Positions 35,996 to 48,459 of a stretch of 64,000 nt of DNA are shown here, in pieces. A model generated the notes under the pieces. It made no database searches and had not been told where the DNA came from. It saw nothing but the letters and a program-made list of their open reading frames with translations. The position numbers were made by a program, and so were the translations under genes. Source of the stretch: Primulina eburnea (Eukaryota; Streptophyta; Magnoliopsida; Lamiales; Gesneriaceae); NCBI RefSeq assembly GCF_022965805.1, contig NC_133104.1:39848682-39912681 (forward strand), in the 5' to 3' direction. Each line of letters begins with the position of its first letter. Position 1 is the first letter of the stretch.

Positions 35996-38900
35996 ATACT
36001 ATTGTACAAAGAAGAGCTCTTTGGGAAGACTTGATAACTAGGGGCTCCAATTCTGGTTTACCTTGGATTTTATTGGGAGATTTTAATAATGTTTTATCGG
36101 CTTGTGAGAAGAAAGGGGGTCTGTCTGTTAAAAACTACGAAACAAAAGACTTTGTGGATTGTGTTGCTTCCTTAGACTTGTTGGATCTACGGTATACGAG
36201 ATGCTACTTTACATGGTTCAGCCCATCACTAAGTAGTAAATTGATCGTGTACTGGTTAACCAGAACTGTAATGCGTCTACATTTGAGGGGTTCGCGGAAT
36301 TTATCACCCCGGGATGTGTATCGAACCACATTCTTTTGTTGTTTCATTTCTTGAAAGCCATAAAAAGTGGATAAAGCCATTCAAGTTCTTCAACATGTGG
36401 GTAATTTGTGAATAGTTTCAGAAACTAATTGAGGACAACTGGAAATGGCATGGTTATGGTGCAGCTCAATACAGACTTAAACAATTGTGTGTTGGCCTCA
36501 AGAAACCTCTTGAAACATTAAACAGAGTGCATTTCAGCAACATCTCGACCCGTGCAATTGCAATGAAAAGCGAACTTGAGAGTATGCAGTTGAATTTGTT
36601 GAATGGTGGAGCTCATCACATGGACCATGATGAGGTACGTAGGAAAGCACAGCTTCTACTTGAGGCGGAAAGAATGTACATTGCACAAAAAACAAAGATA
36701 ACATACTTGCAACAGGGTGATCGTTGCACAAAATTCTTTTATGATTTGATAAAACGTAACAACAAGTGGCATGCAATCACGACAGTGCAGTGATTGGATG
36801 GCAGTACGTGCTCTGACCACGAGGAGATGGCAACTTGTTTCGTGGATTATTATAAGGGGCTTCTAGGCTCTCAAACTACCATAACTTGTATTGACTGAGA
36901 CATCATTGGTGAAGGTAAATGCATACAAGATCAGAATTGGAATGAATTGATCGCTACTGTAACGGTGCAAGAGATTGAAAATGCTTTGAATGATATAGAT
37001 GATGATAAAGCACCAGACACGGATGGATTCGGGCCAAAGTTTTTCAAGAAAAGTTGGAATGTCATTAAAGATGATGTGTGCCATGCTCAAATGAGCGCAT
37101 CTTAAAACAATGGAACCACTTTCTTATTGCTCTAGTACCGAAATCTGATTCACCTTCATCGGTTAAGGACTATAGACCGATTTCTTGTTGCACAGTATTT
37201 TACAAACTAATTTCTAAGATTCTTGTAAACAGATTGAGTACATGCATAGGAGAGCTTATTGATGGTGCACAGGCGGCATCCGTTCAGAGGAGATCTATTG
37301 TTGATAACATCCATTTGGCACAAGAGTTGTTGAGAAAGTATGCTCGTAAAAGAAGTACACCAAGATGCTTGCTGAAAGTGGATTTGGAAAAAGCATATGA
37401 CACGGTCGATTGGACATTCTTGAAAGAAGCTCTAGTGCTATTCAATTTCCATGCCAGATTTGTCGATTGGATTATGGAGTGTGTGACTACTACATCGTAC
37501 TCTGTGGTTATTAATGGTGCTTATCATGGTCACTTCGAGGGGAAACGAGGCTTGAGACAAGGTGACCCTCTATCCCACTTACTGTTTACATTATGCATTG
37601 AGATACTATCACGGATGCTTAAGCGCATGTCGAGAGAACCACATTTCAAATTCCATCCAAAATGTGGCAACCTCAAAATTATGCATTTAGCATAGCTGAT
37701 GACTTGCTTCTGCTCTCACATGGGGATAGATGTAGTGTTGGGATGATTATGCAATGCCTTAACAACTTCGGAGATATGGCTGGATTGAGAATTAATGCAT
37801 TGAAATCTAATACTTACATGGCTAGTGTTGAATACTACACGCAACAGGACATTATTGCATTAACTGGGTTCAGCTTTGGAACACTACCATTCAGATATCT
37901 AGGAGTCCCCTTTGTGGCTAGACAGCTTCGAGCAGCGGATTACAGTACCCTCATTGATAATGTTTCGAAAAAGGTGAGTTCTTGGCCTAGACACGTATTA
38001 TCTTATGCGGGAAAAATTGAGTTGATCTGTTGTACAAGGTATGGAATGTTTTTGGCTGTCCATAGTACCAGTTCTTTTTTGTGTAATTGATTCGGTCTAT
38101 GCAATCTGCTGCAAATTTGTGTGGCCTACTAAGCACCCTCCTATTGCTTGGTCTACGGTATGCAAACCATTGGCGGATGGAGGTCTGGGATTGAAAAACA
38201 TGAAAGCCTGGAATCGAGCGTTGTTGGCTAAAACTTTATGGAATATACATTGCAAAAAAGACCGTATCTGGATTAAATGGGTTAACCATGTGTATGGTTG
38301 CTTTGGAGACATATGGAATTGGAGATGGCATAAGGATGAATCACCATTGATTAAGAACATTCTTAGCACTCGTGATGAAATGGTGAGCACGTTGGGCTCG
38401 GTGGAAGTGGCTGTTGCTCGACTGCAATTCTGGTTTGGGGGAAATACCGGATTAGCTCGAGCTTATGATTTCTTTGTCCATACCACAGGTCTTTGGCCAT
38501 GGAAGCCTCTGCTAGCTAAGAATTGCATACTACCTGAACACAAGTTCGTGCTATGGTTGTTTGCACATTCTAAGCTCTTGACACGTGATCACTTGGCATA
38601 CATTAGTGATCACAGATGTGTTCTCTGTCACGAAGCAGATGAATCGGTAGCACATTTGTTCTTCAAGTGCAGATTCTCCAAGAGTATTTGGGATCGTGTG
38701 CGATGTTGGATTGATATGAAGAAGATGATGAGTTCTACAACGAGCATTCTGAGAGCTTTCAGGACAGTTTATAGGGGTAATTCGGTGCTATCAAGAATGA
38801 GACTCACGGCTTTAGCGACTACGGTGTACCTAGTGTGGAATGTGCGCAACAAGGTCTTGTTCGAAAATGAAAAGGTAGAAATTGACGATGTCTTCATGAA

Positions 38901-39223
38901 GATTAAAATCCACACTTACCGATGTGTTCCCGAGGCAACAAATATTATGACAGTGATGTAGTTCGTATTTTATTTTAATTAGATAGATTCTTATACGAAT
39001 TTGTTTCTCTGCTGGGATGCCCAGAATATTTGTATTCCAAACTTTTTACATATTTAATGAATTATGTTCATTAAATAAATAAATATATATCTATATATAG
39101 ATATAATATAAAATAACCAAACTATGAAATATCATTAAATCAATCAGAGTGGTGATAATCAGATTCTCAGTTCACCTTCTACTTGTTGAATTTGGGGTTA
39201 GCAGCGACCTATAACCTAGTCAA

Positions 39224-42200
39224 ATGGCATCAATCAGATCCACCGCCAGTACGATGTTTGCTCGAACGATACTCCACCCAACTCCTCGTTCTCAAATCTC
39301 CTTTCCTGTGTTCCGCTTGACGTTTCCGATCACTGGATTCAGTTCGGCCCACTGTCGTATCCCATATGACTTCTGTGCCGTCCGGTGCGCCGCCACGAAG
39401 TCTGGAGGGGATGATAAGAAGGCTCCGGCTCGATTGGCGGAGGTGCAGCGGCTTCTGTACCAAGCTGAGGAAAGGTATAAAGCTGCTGGAGGCGGTGTAG
39501 AGCCAATCCCCAAGATCACCCTTGGTACCGTTTTATATATCGTTCTTGTTTTTTTAGGGATTTGTTATTTTTAGCGTAATTGGCTAGTTAAGGAAAACAA
39601 TTTTGTTTTTTGTGTAGCAACGGTTAGCGATTTATGGAAGTGATTTATATTCATTCGGCACTGAATGGCTGAAGATGAATGTGTGTTATGGCCCTTTAGT
39701 GTTGCACTTAAAATCTTTTTTTTATGCTCGGTCATTTTCTCTCAGGAAATTTAAAAGGACTGGCTTACATTGTGGTTGTTTAGAATGGCATGAGAGCTTT
39801 TACAATCACTCGTACTTTATCCCATTTGTTGTATCCAGAGCATGTACATTGCTTGACCCTTAAACATCTACAAAGATCCCAGATTGTAATAAATGTTTTG
39901 TCCCCAGGTCTGCCGATGTTCACGTTTCATTGAGATTTATTATACATCTGATTGTTATGCTGAATTGCCTACGTGAAGCAACAGAAGTTCAATAACAGAG
40001 GAGAAAAAACTTTTCCAAAAAGATGCCAAATGTTATAAAAAAAACAGTTACTAGAAGCACTAGGCGCATAGGTATGGTAGAGTTTAGGCACAAGGTTCGA
40101 GTAAGCGCTCACTTTGTTAAAATGAAGCGCCAAAAAGAAGTATGAGCAAGAATATAAATTTCTTAATTATTTGTGATCAAATATATGCTTTAAAACGTCT
40201 TAAAAGACAATAAAACATTCATATAGATTTTAGTCTATTATTGAGAATGAATTACTATTGTTTTCAATTTCATTTTGCATGTGCCATTTTATGTTTCCTT
40301 TGCCTAAGTTCTGATGATTTTTTTATCCTTAACTTGTACTTTCAAATTGTATTGTTTCTTCTCTCTCTATGAAATCTCAATATTCATCTTTTTGCCTTCT
40401 CTTTTATCTCTATTTAATTTGTGCCTATGTTGCGACTGGAGTTGCTTCTTTCCTTTCACACGAGTCGCAACAATATTTGTAAACCTTTATTTGCTTTACT
40501 ACAGTATGCTAACATATAGCATTTTCAGTATGGTTCTTTGTCATTTCGGCTGCAAATTACATGTATTTGTCCCCTATGAACATTATGTTTCACGATTTTC
40601 GTTTCGTAGTACCTTTCTAAATTTTTCATTGTGTTTTTTTTGTTCCTTAGATTGCTCTACATGAAAAGGCCTTTTATTTTGTTCCTACTTTCTCCCACCT
40701 CTTGAGTTATATCCTTTCAGGATGTGATTTACTTATGAGAATATAATTAAAAACAATGGCTTGTTATTTTTTGACAATTGAGAAATTAGTATAGATATTA
40801 TCTTAGAAAATGAGGACACATGGATTACTCAACTTGTCTAGCTAATTCAGATCGCGTTACCATAAGCTATGCAAGGAGTGGTGGGCCTGGTGGACAAAAT
40901 GTCAACAAGGGTACGTGATGCCTTTTTCCCCTTGTTTGCTGTGTTAATCGGCCAATCTTTTTTGCGTTGGAGTGACTAATTTCTTTACCCTTTCTTCACT
41001 TGCAGTGAACACCAAGGTTGATATGCGTTTTAATGTTAAAAATGCAGATTGGTTAAATGAAAGGGTAAGGGAGAGGATTATGCAAATGGTGAGTTCTGGT
41101 TTTTTATTTATATGTTTATCATGCTTGTTGTTAGCTTAGATTACTTTATTCTTTGCAATTTTTGGAACGGAAGATGTGTTATCCTGCATTATGTTTTTTC
41201 TTGCACTCTTCACAGTGACACGGAATTTATGGTTGCTCATGTTTTGCCTATGTCCAATTAGTATCTTCACCAAATTTAAAGCTTTCTAGTTATACTTAGT
41301 GACCTAGCCTTTTCCCAGTGTACATTAATATCACCTACTCTGTGTTCCATCTCAATTTTCTTTTCTTTCCTCTTCCTGGCACACTATACTTCTTCATAGA
41401 TAATATAATATTATTTTGCATTAAAACACCATCTTAACACATTTCTGAACCTTTTTCAGAAACTCCAAGAGTCTCTGATTTGTTTATATCTAATTCATAA
41501 CGATTAAAGAACCTCAAATTTTTGAGTTCTCTTTAACATTTTTAGGTTTAAGACATTTGTTGTAGATGTGCATTTTTTTTTTGTATTTCACGAGGCAACT
41601 TCACGTGAAACTTCCTAGGACCATCTTGACCTTTGCTAACTACTGGTTGAAAACTAGCATAAAACTTTGGACCATATATGCTTTCATAGTTGGACGATCC
41701 TTTATTCAGTGTAAATGATTTCCATGAATTATTTTAAAATCAAGTTTTCTTTTAACCTCGAATTTTTTGCATTATTTACAGGAGAAAAACCGAATCAATA
41801 AAGAAGGGGAGATTGTGATTTCTTCAACGAAGACGAGAACTCAAAAGTTATAATTTACCCACTAGTTGATTTTTTGGCCTTTTCTTTTGTTTCTGAAGGC
41901 AATTCTTTGACACGTCTTTTGTGTTGTAGGGGTAATACTGAAGATGCTTTGGCAAAATTACAGGTATTCACTTACCAAAAAAAGAAACTACAGGTACATG
42001 TAGTAAATTAAAGGTGTTATTTTAGTTTCTTATGGCTATAATAGTTCCGGCCCTAAAATCTCATGAAACGTATGGGTATCATCTGGTATTGAATGATGTT
42101 TTAGAGCGCAAATTATATGATGTATTTTAATGATTTCCGAATGAATGAGGCAGGAAATCATCGATGCTGCTTCCTATGTCCCCCCACCACCTACTGAAGA

Positions 42201-42918
42201 AACAGTTAAGAAGATTGCCAAGTTGTAAGGATTTTTCTGTCAAAATACCATTCCCTTCGTCTTCAGTCTGTCAGATCAACATCTTTTACAATATTGTTAA
42301 AAATCTCTATAACAAAGACAAAAAATGGTTTCTTGGTCTTGTTTTTTGTTTTTTCCTTTTTTTTTAAATTTTTTGTCTCGTCAGTTTATATTGCAGTTGG
42401 CACTTCGTTACTTTTTATAATTATGGTATGACCCCTATTTAAATATAATAATTTCAAATTTCAGTAGGACTCTTCATTACTTTTTACAATTATGATATCA
42501 TAAATCAAATTAATTATAGAAAAAACACTGTACAAGCACACAACACATGCGTCAGTGTACCGATACACATTATGTTTATCATCCAGTATGTGGTAGTTTG
42601 ATATGGGCAGGGGGGTGGTCAATAAAATCATTCAGCTGGCAGTGGATCAAAAATGGTACTCCAAAATTTCATATTTTCCCTTGAAAAGATACAAGTCTTC
42701 CGTACATCCTCTCAAGTATTGTCCATTTTTTGACTGCCAAGATCTTCCGTATCATTCTCATAAAACAATCATCTTACTGTAATCTAGATTCATGTGAAAG
42801 TGATTGAACTTAATTTGTCATTGAAAGGTCTGCAATTGCGGAGCATAAACGACTGGACAATAAGAAGGCACAATCGCAAAAGAAAGCAATTAGAAGAAGT
42901 CGAGATAGCTGGGACTGA
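39224..42918 (+). CDS. Organellar class I release-factor-like protein (ICT1 type)
   Basis: Seven exons: 39224-39524, 40851-40910, 41006-41088, 41782-41846, 41930-41963, 42154-42224, 42828-42918. They total 705 bases, 234 residues. The first about 60 residues are rich in Ser/Arg/Thr and poor in acids, fitting a chloroplast or mitochondrial transit peptide. The RF-1 domain runs from about residue 100 with SYARSGGPGGQNVNKVNTKV; the GGQ at 114-116 is the catalytic motif for peptidyl-tRNA hydrolysis. The basic tail (KKAIRRSRDSWD) is typical of ICT1/ArfB-like proteins that bind stalled ribosomes. There are no codon-recognition domains, so the likely job is rescue of stalled organellar ribosomes rather than normal termination. 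From memory it matches Arabidopsis At1g62850. Exon 4 ends inside QK at GTTATA, chosen because it keeps QKGN in frame. Confidence 0.92.
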
Positions 42919-43641
42919 GCAGATGAAGCATAAAGAATCAGATGTTGATACATTTACTTGCCCAAAGTTAAATTATTCGTAGATTTCAACAGTTTAGGTC
43001 CCTGCACTTTCTTGCACCAAATATCACCACATAAATTATAGTAGGTCCAGATCTGATGTAAAGCATAGTTGTTTCTTCTTTGCCGAAGATCGAACAAGAA
43101 ATGTTATTGATCGACTGAACAAAAGCATGCATCAGATGTGAAGTTGTTACACCTGATAAGTGTGTTCTGTGGGAGGAGATTATTCAAGAATCGAACTAAA
43201 TTTTAGCTTACCAGAAAACAGATTTTACTTTTTTTAATGGATTTTGAAGGTTGTGACGGTGTTTCCGTCGTTTTTTTCCCTTTATTGTTTTCCCTATCAT
43301 GTTCATTTACATGATTTTAGATTTAGATAATTTATATTTCAGAGAATTAGAGAAACCAATTCAAATCTTATATGCTTGTTATGTCTGGTCTCGTTTTCTA
43401 TCTTGAACATCTAACCAACAATGAAGCTTTTATCAAATTCACTCTTTCTCAGCGAATGGTTTGCAGGATGAATATGTATTATGAGTAGATTAAATATACT
43501 TAGAAATGAATTTAGTTGGGAATGAGTGCAGACATATTTAGCACTGATTCTTGGAAGTAATTGAAAAGTAGGGAATAGAGTTGAAGTAGTAGATCAAAGA
43601 TGATAAGATGGTAAATTTGATTTCATACTGTGCAAAACATT
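42919..43641. other. 3' flank of the release-factor gene
   Basis: 3' UTR and intergenic sequence; no gene seen. Confidence 0.5.
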
Positions 43642-43824
43642 GAGTAGATCTTTTGTGAGACGGTCTCACGAATCTTTATCTGTGAGATACGTCAACCCTA
43701 CCCATATTCACAGTAAAAAGTAATACTCTTAGCATAAAAAGTAATATTTTTTCATGGATGACTCAAATAAGAGACTCATCTCACAAAATACGACTCGTGA
43801 AATCGTATCACATAAGTTTTTGTC
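43642..43824 (+). mobile_element. GTGAGAC MITE copy 9
   Basis: 183 bp, starting GAGTAGATCTTTTGTGAGAC. CAAAACATT (43633-43641) and TAAAACATT (43825-43833) form a 9-bp duplication with one mismatch. This is one of the best preserved copies. Confidence 0.88.
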
Positions 43825-44034
43825 TAAAACATTTTAGTGTTACAAAGATGGTAGATATTTAAATTTCAAACAAAGCTGAAATTAGATTAGATTCATGCAA
43901 ACTATATATACCAATTTGGAATTGAGATTCATTCCATGAGTCTACATACTATTTCCCATTCCTCAAATCTATATACATTATACAGAAGACTAAAGGAATA
44001 AACAAATGTGGCATCGATCCACCTATGGAACCAT

Positions 44035-44803
44035 TCATTTCCTGAATACAAACTCCTCCCCAGACTTCCGATCAACATATTTAATCCAGCGGCTTTCTCC
44101 ATACCGTCTGGCTGACCCTCCGTCCCTTGCTCCCACGTGGGCCATATCCAACCCTTCCCCCACAGGCAAAAACACCGACCGCACGATTCTCAACTCTCGG
44201 TCGAGCACGCAACGCCACCTGAAATCTGATGCAACTCTAGAACTAGCATTCTTGCATATTAAAACAGCCCCTCTATGCCCTAACTTAGCCACCCTCAATA
44301 TTCTTGCAAATTCTTTGACCCTACTATCCACTACCAAGAAATCAATTCCTTGTAAACCTTCCATGGCTTTTTCTGTCTCCCCTACTGTTATTTCCGCTGA
44401 ATGACCAAATCTGGTCATTGATTCCACGTATTCGGACTTGGAATCCTCGTCGGGAACTATACAAACATGTCTTCCTTTTGTGTGTTTTCTCGCTATTGAG
44501 AGGCCTATGCTTGTGGAGATTGCACCACCTCTCGACCATGTTTCGACTATTAATTTGGCATCCCACCCGGCCGCCATGGCCGATACAAGCTCTGCCACGC
44601 TTGATTGTTTGAAAATTTTACACTACAATCAAATAACGAACAATTAACCCAAGATCCATAACAAGAAAACTACGCGCGCTTTTGTTTCATATCAAAACAT
44701 AGAACAGATTTGAGATTTGAGACCTTAACATGTTTATACTTACGGATTTTACGGTCTCGATATAAGCATTCGATGCTGTTTCTGGAGACCAGACTAGCTT
44801 CAT
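44035..44803 (-). CDS. DUF1442 family protein
   Basis: Two exons: 44744-44803 (MKLVWSPETASNAYIETVKS) and 44035-44622, joined by GTAAGT and a TTGTAG acceptor, giving 215 residues, the usual length for the family. Motifs include WSPETASNAYI at the N-terminus, AELVSAMAAGWDAKLIVE, CIVPDEDSK, DFLVVDSR and GAVLICKNA. The fold resembles an incomplete Rossmann/methyltransferase-like protein, but no activity is known and I claim none. From memory the nearest Arabidopsis relatives are At1g12320 and At1g62840. The start is supported by the conserved WSPE block directly after Met-Lys-Leu-Val. Confidence 0.9.
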
Positions 44804-45249
44804 ATCTTCTTCTTCTTTCTTCTGGTCGCTGCCTTTCTTTGTTTGTCTTGATTAAAACAGAAGATGCTCAAAGATACAATGAAGTTAATTTGAGTACAAA
44901 TTGGCTTTTTAAATTAAAGAGAAGGGCAACTTGCAAAAACAAAATTTATGTCAATGTCCAAAGGGTTGACATTAATCCAGGCAAATCCAACGTGTAGATT
45001 TATATTGCAGTTTTTCTATTGTTTCGGTGTAGCTGACCAAACTGAATTATAAAATTCTGTAAACCGTTATATTATCCTCATGAATGCTGAATAATCAATT
45101 TTTATCTTTTTTTTTTAAAAAAAATTAATTATCAATCTAATCTGATTATACATTTAAGCAAGTAAATCGTTGGGAATTTTTAACTAATTAACGAATCATT
45201 CGTCGTTAAGATTGGTATGTGTGGTTGGTAAACAAGTATCGGTTTTTAG
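44804..45249. other. Upstream region of DUF1442 gene
   Basis: Probable promoter of the minus-strand gene, then AT-rich sequence. No motif assigned. Confidence 0.4.
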
Positions 45250-45442
45250 AAAGGTACGGAATGTATCGTCAAATATTCAATATGATTCCACAAGATCTAG
45301 TTTCGTTCAAGTAACGGATTCTAGCCAACCGAAGGGATCTTCTGATCAATCCAGAGATCATTTGGATTCCATTAGTAATGAGGATTCGGAATATCATACA
45401 TTGATCAATCAAAGAGAGATTCAATAACTAAAAGAAAGATCG
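45250..45442 (+). pseudogene. Plastid ycf2 fragment (NUPT)
   Basis: About 190 bases translating to an internal ycf2 segment as I remember it, e.g. [20 protein letters not shown] and [20 protein letters not shown]. The frame hits a stop where the plastid gene has a Gln codon (CAA to TAA, a C-to-T change typical of transferred, methylated DNA). It ends abruptly after a GATCGATTC word. No function is expected. Confidence 0.9.
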
Positions 45443-46463
45443 ATTCGGACGACGACCTTAGACATTGTAGGTGATTATATATCTAATTCATAATTTTTGT
45501 TAAAATATAAATTTATTGTTCTTGGATGATTCTTTGTAGCATTTGTTACCGAATATTTTACTAATCGACTATTTTTAGTTCGAACTATCGTAATTTTGGT
45601 GGCATTATTCAAATAAAATGGATATTACATTGGGTTCATGCATCTATATTTATCTACTCAATTTGCACTTTAGAGCATTAATTATCTTAATTCTAATTCG
45701 ATGCATGCAGGTTTGTTAATTTTGCTTTTTTAGCATGCAGAATTTCTTCCCCAAAAGTTGAATAAATGCGGTTCTAGCTAATTCTAAATAATTGATGGCA
45801 TGATAATGATCCTATAATTATATATTATAAACTACACGACACAAAACTTAAATGATAATTTTAATAAAATGAACTCATATTTATAAGCTTATTTTAATTC
45901 AAAAATTAAAAGGTAATTGCATATTTGTGGTTATTTTAATACCCTGATAACTAATTAATTAACTCTTAAGTATCTGATTACTTTAAATATGATAAATCAA
46001 TCGTGATGACGAGGTCATAATACAAGTTGAATGCAAGCAAGACAAATTTGAAAACAAGAGAAGGAATCGAATAATAAATATTGTTTGTCAAATAATTTTT
46101 AATTTTTTTTTAAAAAAATACAAATAATTCAACTAATGGCACAGATAAGCTCTCGATACGTTTGAATGGAAAGATTTTTAGTCAAATCTATTTTGGAAAT
46201 ATAATATAAATCGTAAATTGGTCATTGAAAAGTAGAATTTTATAATAAGTACGGGAAAATAAACGTAAAACATTATTCGTGGTAATAAGTTGACTTTTAA
46301 CCTTATCAAGTTATCACGTCAGCGTGATGTGATCTGTATTCTGACAAATGTACGGTAAAGCCTGCCCGATTATATAATATTATGACGAGAGATTCTTTGT
46401 TTTTTACTAGTAGTGACATATATATATAATATATATGTATATATATATTAATTAACAAAAATA
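45443..46463. other. AT-rich intergenic sequence with (TA)n
   Basis: Contains a (TA)n-like tract at about 46421-46449. No gene seen. Confidence 0.5.
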
Positions 46464-46648
46464 AAACAAAAATTTATGTGAAATGGTCTAACGATTCATA
46501 TTTTGTGACACAGATATCTTATTTAGGTAATCCATGAAAAAATATTACTTTTTATGATACGTGTATTACTTTTTATTGTGAATATCGGTATGGTTGACCT
46601 GTCTTAAAAATAAAGATTTATGAGACCGTTTCATAAGAGACATATTTA
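46464..46648 (-). mobile_element. GTGAGAC MITE copy 10, decayed
   Basis: Family order is clear (TTTATGTGAAATGGTCTAACG, TTACTTTTTATTGTGAATAT, GACCGTTTCATAAGAGAC). Ends are approximate and the duplication is not certain. Confidence 0.72.
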
Positions 46649-46721
46649 ATAAACAAAGTTAAATTACCAAAAAGGTTAGGTTATACAAATGGTCATATAT
46701 ATATTTATTTATTTAATAATA

Positions 46722-46757
<36 letters not shown>

Positions 46758-47625
46758 GATATTATCATTATTATTATGCATCATTTTCGATAAATAATAT
46801 TAAATAAGCATTGTAACTCCCCAAAAACAGCTAATTTAGTTTGGCACGAGTTCTGACCACGAAAGAATAAAACGTATAGGCTGTTAATTAAGTTGCAATG
46901 AAGAAGTTGGAGTGACAACTTGCTTCAAAGATTCAAATGTATCTTTTTTCCAAATGACAACTTGCTAACTCATATTGTTAAATATTAAATTAATTACTTC
47001 CTTATTTTACTTATATTGCGCTTGGACCATTAATTGATTCGAGGAAAAAATTTGAATGTGGATTTGAAATTGTACACATCTCCGGTGTATTTAAATACAT
47101 CATAATTAACATTGCATTTACATAAATGAACAAAAGACGAAATTGAAATCCACTGAACATAAATTCATCCAAAAAATGTAGAAATCTATTGTCTCTAGAA
47201 AATGAACGTGAATTTGAATAATAAAAAAATTTAAATTTTGATAGGTATAAATTATTTTGAGGACAATGCATAGAAGGAATAAAATTTATGAAATGGGCTG
47301 TAGCGATTTTCTAGAAACTAAAACATTAAATAAAATATTCGTTCGGCCCTATCAAGTTTGTCAGGCCCACATTCACAATTGATGACAAAGTGCATTGCAT
47401 GGAAGGTACTTTTGGACATATATATTACATAGAAATACTGTACACATTCTTAATTTGTTTTGTTGGCTCACGTACCGTGATGGTAAAACTTAGTTTGAAA
47501 CGAATCGAATCACTGTTCACGACCCAGGATTCTATTATTTTTCTTGGCATCTATTATTTTGGCACAAGATTCTATACATATGTCGTTGAGAACGTATCGA
47601 CACGTGCAGTACTGTAGCTAACGCG

Positions 47626-47672
<47 letters not shown>

Positions 47673-47904
47673 TTTTATGTTTGTTTAAATGTTAATTCTT
47701 GTGAAAACAAATTAAAGAACACGATGGGGAAATTGCCTCGTCCAACTTACACTCCAAGTCTCCCATGACGCATACTAATGTGTGGACAGAGGACACCGCT
47801 GTGCCAAATCAATACGTACGAAAACGAAAATAGAAAACGAAAGTTGAATTTTCATTCTTTCTTTTCTATAACAAAAAATGCTCGCGACCTAAAAAAAAAT
47901 GATT
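46649..47904. other. AT-rich intergenic with microsatellites
   Basis: (TTA)n at about 46722-46757 and a long (TA)n at about 47627-47668. Otherwise no gene or complete element. Confidence 0.6.
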
Positions 47905-48120
47905 CATAAATCTGCTTGTAATTAAGCCACTCGTTCTGCTCATAATTGAATCATTTGTAAATTTCATGTTCCAGATGTTCATTCCTGGATATGAATGTGT
48001 TAATTGTCCCACATAAGTTGGATAAATAACATCCTTAAAATTGTATATATAGATTTGGATAATTCTCTCTTCTTGAACTAACTTTTGAGATTGAGTTAGT
48101 TTGAAATTATAATCTTAACG
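47905..48120 (+). mobile_element. TRIM family A remnant (internal part plus 3' LTR)
   Basis: 47905-47997 matches the internal end of the TRIM at 6773-7241 (e.g. CCAGATGTTCATTCCTGG). An LTR follows at 47998-48120 (TGTTAATTGTCCCACAT... to AATCTTAAC). The left LTR and primer site are missing. Confidence 0.78.
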
Positions 48121-48394
48121 TACTGTCATATGTCGCCATCAATTTTTTGCAGCATGTTTCTTTTAAAGCTGTTGACCTGGGAATAATCGGTTAAGGATTG
48201 GCCACGAATTCATTCTTATGATATTCTAATTTAGTTTCCAGGAAGACACGTTATTCTGCTTCCATTCTTGACCCACCGCCATTGAAGCTTCTCCACCATT
48301 CACATAAAGGTGGATCATCTTCCTGTATAAAATGAACTATAGACGCACACACAAACACAAACATATATATCAAAGTAGTTGGTGAATTAGGTAA
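48121..48394 (+). promoter_or_regulatory. Upstream region of ceQORH-like gene
   Basis: Probable promoter and 5' UTR of the gene starting at 48395. A TATA-like word (CTGTATAAAAT, about 48322) lies some 70 bases before the ATG. It is inferred from position. Confidence 0.4.
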
Positions 48395-48459
48395 ATGGCG
48401 GCGGGCAAGCTCATGCGAGCACTTCAATATCACAGTAGTGGCGGTGGCAAAGTTGGTGT

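Larger units (their letters stand above)
34043..38961 (+). pseudogene. LINE ORF2 remnants (endonuclease, RT, zinc knuckle)
   Basis: Coding blocks of the LINE: endonuclease 34043-34310, 35285-35358 and 36004-36355 with a frameshift near 36240; linker and RT N-terminal part 36485-37077; RT core 37078-37692; RT C-terminal part 37662-38090 in another frame; zinc-knuckle end 38041-38961. The catalytic ADD follows HLA, but one base is missing between HLA and ADD, so HLA is directly followed by a stop in its own frame. No active protein can be made from this copy. Confidence 0.85.
33659..39170 (+). mobile_element. Degenerate L1-type LINE with nested insertions
   Basis: Non-LTR retrotransposon, 5'-truncated and broken. 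Order: a lysine-rich ORF1 tail (about 33681-34037), AP-type endonuclease from 34043 (ACWNVRSFHKPLKQRSVQ; later WILLGDFNNVL), reverse transcriptase (DYRPISCCTVFYKLISKIL, LKVDLEKAYDTVDW, GLRQGDPLS, then the ADD active site) and a C-terminal zinc-knuckle region (CVLCHEADESVAHLFFKC) ending at 38961. Frameshifts and stops lie near 36240, 36891, 37102, 37693 and 38088. A Helitron (34311-35284) and a hAT MITE (35359-35995) split the endonuclease. TTCACCTTCCACTTG (33644-33658) and TTCACCTTCTACTTG (39171-39185) may be the target duplication. That would place the 3' end about 90 bases past the A/T-rich tail near 39075, so the right border is uncertain. Confidence 0.85.
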
